A stretch of 64,000 nucleotides of DNA from Triatoma infestans (taxonomy: Eukaryota > Arthropoda > Insecta > Hemiptera > Reduviidae), in contig JAAEAF010006178.1 in the NCBI GenBank assembly GCA_011037195.1, positions 1 to 64,000 on the forward strand, in the 5' to 3' direction. Each line of letters begins with the position of its first letter. The first letter of the stretch is position 1. Both the position numbers and the translations under genes were made by a program. Below the pieces are notes generated by a model, which did not search any database, had not been told where the DNA came from, and saw only the letters and a program-made list of their open reading frames with translations. Shown one piece after another: positions 56,480 through 64,000 of this stretch.

Positions 56480-56800
56480 AGGGAGTCAGGTACTGTAATT
56501 TGAGGCCATTGCTATTAGGAAAACAAAGGCACAAAAACCCGTTAGGCCAACTCTTTTGTAAAAGAAAATCCTTTGCTAAAAAGGGCATTCCTGTAGAACA
56601 GTGTGCCTTCTGCCTTCAAACGATACAGTCTGCATTCTGCTTTCAAAGCCAGAACACTTGCTTCAGGAATCATAAACTCATGCCAGTGATAGAGATTTGC
56701 CTTTATTCTAGATCATTTTATTAAGAGAAATTTGTTGTAGACACCAAGGAGAACACATCAGTACTGTGCCAGTTATAAGTTAAAACATATGAGTTTAGCA
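56480..56800 (+). repeat. Diverged LTR of the gag-pro element family
   Basis: Compared with the solo LTR at 34.4 kb read on its minus strand, shared blocks occur in order: CCAACTCTTTTGTAA (CCAACTGTTTTGTAA), CAGTCTGCATTCTGCTTTC (one change), TTGTAGACACC and AGAACACAT. Both termini are eroded. An 87-codon ORF here is a by-product. Confidence 0.5.
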
Positions 56801-56879
56801 TTTAATCTAGATAAATAAATAATTGATTTATACATAATCGCTGTGATATTATAAAGCTATTTAAATTCACTTAGAGAAT

Positions 56880-57896
56880 ATATTTATTTTAAAAATTTTA
56901 ATTGTGGGGGGATAAGAGGCATATTAACTTAGGTCCCACGCCTTCGGGCACCCATTAGTATTAAACAGGTCCATATATGTGTATAAAATGAAATTTAAAT
57001 TCGTCCAATATTGTTACACTTGGTATTAAGGGATTTTGACTGAAAATTCCTGTCGGATTCCTTAGTGAGGAGCATATAGCTGGCAATAACACCAAATTTG
57101 ACACTGTCACAATATTTTCTCTTACACCAGCAATGAAGAACAGAAAATTATTAACGTAGTTGGTAATACAACAACTGTCACTAAATTGTTATTAGTTGAA
57201 ACGTTCAAATGAGATCACTGTGTTTTTTAAACCAACAATACACCTATTTAATGTTTTTTCAATTAAAAATAAAAAGTTTTCTATTGAGATATATTAGCAC
57301 CAGATACGCTCTTAGTTTAAAAACACATTCGGTGTTTTACATTATATTCATCAATGTTATTGCAGCGCTTCTTTAAACTAATTCAATTCTAGAAAATTTT
57401 CTTATTATTGACCTAACTGAATTTTGTATAAACGGTATTCTACCAATTACTATATTGTAAAATTTATTTTTTTAGGTCAGCCTAGTAGAATATTTCTATT
57501 AGAAATTTTAATTATTATTATTATTATTATTTAACTATCTATTGCAGACAGTGCGTACTAGTTGGTGTATAGATATATATATATATATATATATAGATAT
57601 AGATGCGATAAAATGTTATTATATCCATATGTTGTGTTATGTTTTCTATTTAAGATATCTGTTTCTTATTTTACATACAAACACTCTCTCTCGAGAGTGA
57701 GGCGCAGTATCTCTTTACCAACTCCTCCTTGTAATGTATAGCAATATCTGTACAGTTGTCTGTCTGTTCCTCCTCTTCAAGTACACCGGGATATATTGTT
57801 ATCTTATTTTTTATATTTATCACTTTTCCTTGTATTGGTTATCACCAGAATATATAATACAGTTCTATGCACTTATTAGCGTTATATTCTTTTTTT
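56880..57896. other. Non-coding stretch
   Basis: A CMR minus relic lies at about 57040-57130 (TTCCTGTCGGATTCC, CAATATTTTCTCTTACACC). (ATT)n and (AT)n tracts lie near 57512-57532 and 57572-57594. No gene. Confidence 0.45.
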
Positions 57897-58870
57897 ACTT
57901 TCTCTTACTCCTAGAAAGAGGAAGTATTGTAATCGTGTCAAATTTTCGATATCGAGTTTTCACTGGAAATATCCGTTTTGAGGTCCCCTGAGTCCAAAAA
58001 AGTGGTTTTTAGCAAATGGTCTGTGTGTGTGTATGTGAACATCATAGCTCAAAAACGAATAACCGTAGAAAGTTGAAACTTGATATTCCGTTAAGGTATC
58101 ACCATGGGATATGACAGTACATTAACTGTCAAAATTCCTCAACCGGAACTACCACTTTACTAGTTAGATTTTTTTACTTTTTTGCGATTTTCTCAAAAAT
58201 GGCTCCAACGATTTTCTTTAAACTTGGAACATCAATCACATATACAAAGAGCTACAACTTTTATTTATAAAATTTCTCCGGGAAAATGCACTGAAGGGCA
58301 CCTTTGGGGGGAGGGGTGGGGTTAGTTTTCCATCTAAAGTGCTATTTCAGTTTATTAGACAATTCTGTCATCTAAATAATGTTAATTAGAATTAAATATG
58401 TTGTTGAAATTCCGAAGTTGAAAAAAATCTGATAACCGGAAGGGCGTTTACTTTACCATTCTTCTAAATGATTTATTCACTTTTTCGCAATTTTCTCAAA
58501 AATGGCTCCGACGATTTTTTTGAAACTTCGTATATAAACTAAACATGCAAAGATCTACAACTTTTATTTAAAACATTTCTCTGGGAAAATTCTTTTAAGG
58601 GCACTTTTAGGGGAGGGGTGGGGTTATGTTTTTCTCTAAGTGCTATCCTAGTTGATTATACAATTCTATCATCCAAACATAATTAGTTAGAAATAAATAG
58701 ATGGCCAAAATTCAGTTTCAAGAAAATTAGTAAACCGGAAGTGCGCTTTTACTGAACAGTTTTTTTCAGTTTTCGACGAATTTCATTAAATTTGGTACAC
58801 AATATAAAATTTGTCAATTATCATTTGAAACTGGAGTAAGAGAAAGTTGTGTGAGTATTTCACACCAGAT
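57897..58870 (+). repeat. CMR copy 25, full length, two modules
   Basis: T7-ACTTTCTCTTACTCCTAG, AAGAGGAAGTATTGTAATC, GGTCCCCTGAG, a short TG run, CACCATGGGATATGAC, boxes near 58144 (mutated to CCGGAACT), 58435 (CCGGAAGG) and 58732 (intact), right tip GGAGTAAGAGAAAGT, GTGTGAGTATTTCACACC, T12. Spacings are 291 and 297 bp. It is one of the two best plus copies. Confidence 0.9.
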
Positions 58871-59395
58871 TTTTTTTTTTATTATAATGCATAATTTTAT
58901 TGACTTAGAAACATATAACGTCATTAGTTTCACTATTTATATCCAGATATTATGATCTATAGAAAAATGGTGGTTTATTGAAACATACTTCACGAACAAC
59001 AGCAAGGGAGAGGGAGGGGACATTTGTACTTTATGTCATGGGGGATGTTTGTGGAGAATTATATTACCCTCTGCGTATTTTTGTTCTCCTCCATGTACAG
59101 TTAACAAACCTTATTTAGTTCTTTATTCTATTCAATAAAAAAAAAAACAACCCACGCTTGAACCCAAACAATATACCATAATCATTCATTCATTCATTCA
59201 TTGTTGAGGTTTCCCTTTTTTTTTTTCCATTGTATCCTATTTTTTTTTCTTATTTTTTTTTTTTTTATGAAACTTTAATGTTGGAATTGTAATATTTTTT
59301 TATTTGCTGATGAATATAATTGGCCCTCTGTATGTTAGGATTTTTTTTTTTTTTCTTCAATTTGGATAAGTAATTTATTGATTCTTTATTTTCAC
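58871..59395. other. AT-rich stretch with T/A runs
   Basis: Contains (CATT)n near 59182-59202 and several T runs. No gene. Confidence 0.5.
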
Positions 59396-60020
59396 TTACA
59401 TCTAGTAAGAGGAAATCTTGCAGTAGTGTTAAATTTTCGTAAATTGAGTTTTGATAGTTCCCTCTCACAATTTGATGAAAAACGTTTTTTAGCGGATTGT
59501 CTGTGTGTGTGAACAATACATCTCAATCATCATGAAAAATCACTGGAGGGTTAAACTTAGTAGTTGTGGTGGTTGGTTTATTGGGAAAATTTATTTTTTG
59601 GGGGGACTGTGGGGGGGGGGGGCAGTAGCGTCAAGCTTTCCTCTAAAATACTACTTCCAGTACCTTGTATGATTTTTACCACAAATGCATCATTAATATA
59701 CTAAGAGTTAGTGGAATTCTAAATTTGAAGAAATAGAAAGTGCAGTTTTATAGAATAGATTTTTGATTACGATTTTCTTCAAACTTGGATAGATACTGCA
59801 TTGATACATATCACTTTTATTTGAAACCTATTTCTACAAAAAATTGATTTTAGAGCGGTATTGGGTGGGGTGTCTGCCACAGTTAGATTAAAATGGAACA
59901 AATTTTTACTAGTTGAAATAGATGTGGTACTAGTACGCCACAAGTTATTACATTCACATATACATGATTTAGTTATTTAGTATTAATTGCAGCTAGAGAA
60001 AGTTGTGCGAGTGTTTCACA
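59396..60020 (+). repeat. CMR copy 26, diverged
   Basis: ACTTACATCTAGTAAGAGG, TTAAATTTTCGTAAATTGAG, GTTCCCTCTCACAATT, a short TG run, GGGGGACTGTGGGG and the right tip AGAGAAAGTTGTGCGAGTG, TTTCACAA are present. It belongs with copies 4 and 7 (CAGTAGCGTCAAGC). A T run follows from about 60033. Confidence 0.65.
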
Positions 60021-60180
60021 AATTTATATATTTTTTTTTTTTTTTTTTTTTTTAGATCGGGAAGCTACATCACAAATACATTTATTTAAGTCCCATAAAT
60101 CCGGAAATTATGTTTCTCCCAAATTTGTTTTGTGCTTTTAACAAAATTAATTATTCTTTTTAAGAAGAAAAAAAAAAAAA

Positions 60181-61300
60181 ATCTGGTGTGAAACACTCAC
60201 ACAACTTTCTCTTACTCCAGTTCTCAAAATGATAATTGACAAATTTTATAGTTTGTGTACCAAATTTAATGAAATTCGTCAAAACTGAAAAACTACTGTT
60301 CAGTAAAAGCGCACTTCCGGTTAACTAATTTCCTTGAAACTCGGAATTTTGGCCATCCATTTATTTCTAATTAATTTTGTTTGGATGATAGAATTGTATA
60401 ATCAACTATGCTAGCACTTTTCAGAAAAACATACCCCCCCGTCCCCTAAAGTTCATTAAACGAATTTTCCTAAAGAAATGTTTTAAATAAAAGTTGTAGA
60501 TCTTTGTATGTTTAGTTTATATAATATGTTTTAAGAAAATCGTAGAAGCTATTTTTGAGAAAATCGCGAAAAAGTGGAAAGTCATTTAGTAAAGTGGTTA
60601 AGTAAACGCACTTCCGGTCATCCGATTTTTTTATACTCGAAATTTCAACAACATATTTAATTCTAATTAACATTATTTAGATGATAGAATTGATTAATGA
60701 ACTGAAATAGCAATTTGGATGAATTTGGATGAAATAGCAATTTGGATTTTTATAATAATAATAATAATAATACCATTTTTTTATTTCAGAAGTAAAAAGA
60801 AAAGGAAATGGATTCATGAAATTAATGAACTTCGTAATAGAACACGTAATTAGAACTTCGTAAATAGAAAACACCATTTACGCTGCGGAACAATAGCGGC
60901 AGCGGAAAAAACTCTGCATGCAGCGTTGGAGCGGAACGACGCTGTACTGCCGCCATAGTTGCGGAATTCGCCTCACTTAGTGTGAATACATGCATATACC
61001 GCCATGACTATTGTTCCGCTGCGGTTCCGTGTCCGCCGCGGCAGCGAATGTTTCGCGTCGGTGTGGGGGATCCTTAATGTGGTACCAGTTGAGGTATTTT
61101 GACAGATAAGGTACAGTCAGATCCCATGGTGATACCTAAACGGAATATCAAGTTTCAACTTTCTGCGGTTTTTCGTTATTGAGCTATGTTGTTCCATAAC
61201 TTTTTTGGCCTCAGGGAACCTCAAAACGGATATTTCCGGTGAAAACTCGGTATCGAAAATTTGACACGATTACAAATAGTTTCTCTTACTAAGAGAAAGT
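60181..61300 (-). repeat. CMR copy 27, with inserted GC-rich element
   Basis: A13-TCTGGTGTGAAACACTCAC, ACTTCCGG at about 60311 and 60610, then the second module is cut near 60745 and the leader resumes near 61079 (GTGGTACCAGTTGAGG, CCATGGTGATACC). It ends TTTCTCTTACTAAGAG, AAAGT. The TG/CA microsatellite is missing in this copy. Confidence 0.8.
60865..61075. mobile_element. GC-rich inverted-repeat insert (MITE-like)
   Basis: GCGGAACAATAGCGGCAGCGG near the left is answered by CTATTGTTCCGCTGCGG near the right (perfect 12-nt core GCGGAACAATAG/CTATTGTTCCGC), and the right end carries CCGCCGCGGCAGCG. The patch is strikingly GC-rich against an AT-rich repeat. Exact ends and target duplication could not be fixed. 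Confidence 0.5.
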
Positions 61301-63097
61301 AAAAATCTTATGTTATGTTGAGATTTTGAACAGATCACCTTGAAGATATTCTACAAGGAAATTTACACAATTCATTCCAGAATTTATAGGGTTTATTTTT
61401 CCGAAATCTTTTAGTTTATCGTCGTACAATTACCTCGTGGTATTTTGTCGTCCATTAGTAGAACTAGGTGAGTTTTCTGTCTAGTTATGTTTTATGGGTA
61501 ACGATAACAAACCAATCAAACAAGTCCACTATGATATGATTGAATTAAAACTGTTTTCTTTCTTGTCTCTACAACCATTGAAACTCAACTTCAGCTTTTA
61601 AATCACGCAAAGTATTTTATGATTATGAAGTAAATACAGAAACAGTAAGAATGAAAATTAAATTAACCTAATTAAAGAAGTCTGTTGGAACGGATACCGT
61701 TTCAACTGTAGGTAGTTAATTAATTATTGTTTAAAGTGTTCGTTATTGTAGCATTATTAATTTTTATCACCACCCATATATATATATAAATTGTTTTATA
61801 GATTTAATTCTTCTTATTTTCTTAGATTAAGGTTCACTAAAATCTTTCTGTAATAATAAATTCCTTCAAAATTACCTCTATGTTTTTTTACTGGGAATTA
61901 ACTAAAATAAATTCAGAATCTATGTCTGAATGCCTTTTTTTAACTTCTACAGTTTTTGTCTAATGCAATAATGTTTGGAATTTGGCAATACAGGCTGCCT
62001 ACTTTGCCAAATACCAACCAAATTGGGAAGGGATCTTCTTCTTCCACTCATTACAGAGTTTATGAATAATTTTATTTAATAAAAATTCGACAGAATTTAT
62101 ATAGAACTTTTTAATTACTTTTATTGCATAAATAAAGGAAATATTTGGATATGGTACACTTGCAGGGGTTTCCGCTTGCTGCAGTTCATATAGACGTAAA
62201 CGGCAAATATTTCTTTATAATATGTGACATAGCTTTGCATTTTATTTGGACTTGTATATCACGTTTTCAGCGGCATGTGAATTGTGTATTTTGCTTTGTA
62301 TGCGTTACATATACCGGAAGCCCAGTAAGCTAACTCACGTAGGATGCTAGCAATTTATGGGTGAATGAGCAAACAACTACAAGTTTTTCATGTAGTTACA
62401 TGATAGCTCGTAGAAGCTGTCATTTAGTTGAATGGAGTCGTACAAACCTCCGGTAATCAGAACCGCACATCAAAGGACTTTCTTTCAGTATTACAATTTA
62501 AAAACAAATCATATTATTTTCAACAATTAGCACATTGAATAATAAATAATGATTTTTTTTATTTTTATTGTAAAATATATCAGAAAAACAATAAAAATAA
62601 TAATAAAGGCTTAATGCTAAAAGAAGCACTAGTAATAAAAACATGATAAAATTATGAACACGTTTTTTATGAGAAATATCCTTAAAAATATATAAAATAA
62701 TCTCAATCATAATTGGTTACTTTATTGAATCGAATTAGTTACGAAATACAGGAAAACGCAATAAACACAACCCTCTCGTCACACTTCTTTTATCCGCTTC
62801 TCTGCTGCTCATAGTTTTCCGCAATTGGATGTAACAGCCTTTGCAAATTTTTCTATTCTTAAGCCCGGTTCCTTTCAGTTTGTTGATAACTATGTACAGT
62901 TTCTTATTACATTTTTTTTGTGGCAAATTTCCTGGATATTTTAAAGAAACTGAACGGAAACAGTTTTATGGTATTGTCATAACTAACATGCACAAGCCTA
63001 TCCTATACATATCGCAGGAGCCGGCATATACGATAAAATTCAAATATTCTGCTCTAAAAAAAAAGAAAAAAAAAGTTAAACATAACTATTCTTAAAT
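61301..63097. other. AT-rich non-coding stretch
   Basis: No gene, RNA or named repeat was seen; it ends in an A-rich tract directly before the last LINE. Confidence 0.45.
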
Positions 63098-64000
63098 TAT
63101 TATGGTGCGGTGGTATGGTGGCCTAAAACGGAGCAGGAGACAGCTAAGAAGTGCCTCAGTGGAGTACAGAGGCTGGCGTGCCTCTTTATTACGGGCGCTT
63201 TTAAAAGTGCTCCGACAGCTGCGCTGGAGGTGCTGCTAGCTTGGCACCGCTGCACTTGTTAGTGCAAGCGGAGGCGAGGGCCAGTGCACACAGCCTGCGC
63301 AACAATGGTCTTTGGAGGCAGAGAGGCTCCTTAGCCAAACACTTGGACATATTGCTAAAGGTCAACCCGGGCCTGGCGTTAGACATGGCCCAGGATAGTA
63401 TCTGTCCAACATATAACTTCGAGGTTCCATTTCGGGTGTTCCTAGGCTCTAGGGCGGAATGGTCCAAAGAGTGGGAAAAACGCTACCGGACAGGACCTCT
63501 GTGGTTTACAGACGGTTCTAGGATGGACTGCGGAACTGGAGCAGAAGTGTATGGAATGAGCCCGCAGGTACTCATTGAGAGGTCGTTAGGCAGGTATTCC
63601 ACTATATTCCAGGCTGAAGTTTTTGCCATTAAGGTCTGTGCCGAGGAGACCCTGCGTAGAGCCCCAAGGGGCAAGGTCATACGCATTTGCTCGGACAGTC
63701 AGGCCACACTGAAAGCCCTAGAGGCTTACAGAACTACCTCATCCCTAGTGAAAGAATGTAGTGAGGCATTGGAGAGACTCTCCACGCACAACAAGGAACA
63801 GCTGCTATGGGTGCCTGGACATGCAGGGATTGAGGGTAATGAGACAGCTGATCAACTGGCCAGGAACGGGGCAAACACTCCGTTCATTGGCCCAGAACCG
63901 GTTCTAGGGATAACTGGCGGAGCGATTCGTGCAGCGATTAGAGAGTGGTGTTGCAGTAAGCATGAAGAGCTCTGGAGGGGGACCCTGGGTATTATACACA
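63098..64000 (+). pseudogene. 5'-truncated RNase H LINE, RT end plus RNase H, running off the window
   Basis: The frame opens at the RT thumb motif YGAVVWWP (63101), then LSGVQRLACLFITGAF. One frameshift near 63235-63241 leads into a frame open to the right edge (63241-63999, 253 codons). That frame carries LAPLHLLVQAEARASAH, RNase H residues FTDGSRMDCG (Asp, about 63510), FQAEVFAIKV (Glu), ICSDSQATLKALEA (Asp) and LWVPGHAGIEGNETADQLA (His/Asp), then NTPFIGPEPVLGI. All four RNase H catalytic positions are kept. It resembles the LINE at 37.4 kb (shared PFIGPEP). G+C is near 55%. With a single lesion seen, it is a younger insertion. Minus ORFs at 63201-63686 are shadows. Confidence 0.85.

Noticed and set aside
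56461..56724. 87-codon plus ORF with many Cys
   Set aside because: The region aligns in blocks with the LTR of the gag-pro family, so the frame is incidental.
63201..63686. Two minus ORFs of 88 and 67 codons
   Set aside because: They are antisense to the RNase H LINE, whose plus frame shows catalytic motifs in order.

Overview
This is a nuclear window from an animal, most likely an arthropod and probably an insect. Evidence: low G+C (about 30% by eye), long non-coding stretches, many CA/TG and homopolymer runs, tRNA-derived SINEs, LINE fragments encoding RNase H or a restriction-like endonuclease, an LTR retrotransposon, a PIF/Harbinger derivative and a mariner fragment. Hemiptera is only a guess. 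No complete host gene is visible. The only host-like coding segment is a proline/glycine-rich candidate first exon at 40425-40619, preceded by a relatively GC-rich candidate leader.

The dominant content is one repeat family in about 28 copies or fragments on both strands, called CMR here (CCGGAAGT-module repeat; a working name, not a database name). A full copy has a left tip with ACTTTCTCTTACTCC, a leader of about 250 bp holding GGTCCCCTGAG, an internal TG microsatellite and CCATGGGATCTGAC, then one or two modules of about 270-305 bp separated by ACCGGAAGT boxes. It ends in a right tip containing GGAGTAAGAGAAAGT, a small hairpin and CACACCAGA, followed by a T run. Copies are about 690 bp (one module) or 960-995 bp (two modules). 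No coding capacity is conserved. In this report '+' means left tip to right tip on the given strand.

Layout. 1-7.9 kb: CMR copies and a cluster of three TGACGTCA palindromes (2.2-2.6 kb). 7.9-15.3 kb: one ancestral CMR copy split by two insertions. The first is a 4.9 kb LTR retrotransposon (8262-13160, minus strand, 4-bp duplication CTAT). It has an intact gag, a protease in the -1 frame behind a slippery heptamer, no visible reverse transcriptase or integrase, and a 5' LTR replaced by a palindrome with 85-nt arms. The second is a 5'-truncated LINE with a restriction-like endonuclease (13.3-15.0 kb). 15.7-16.4 kb: a 633-bp Harbinger-type element with a decayed transposase start. 17-33 kb: CMR copies, two SINEs and AT-rich sequence. 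34.4 kb: a solo LTR of the same LTR family. 36-38.5 kb: a LINE relic, a SINE with a 13-bp duplication and an RNase H LINE with a 13-bp duplication. 39.8-40.6 kb: the candidate host leader and exon. 41-50 kb: CMR copies, a SINE and a LINE tail. 50.7 kb: a mariner helix-turn-helix fragment. 54-56.8 kb: two decayed RNase H LINE relics and a diverged LTR. 57.9-61.3 kb: three CMR copies, one carrying a GC-rich inverted-repeat insert. 63.1-64.0 kb: a fresher RNase H LINE running off the right edge.

The genes here do not form a pathway; the window is a layered record of transposition. CMR is the oldest layer, and LTR, LINE and SINE elements landed in it. The best candidates for something undescribed are the CMR family itself and the gag-pro LTR element lacking pol.
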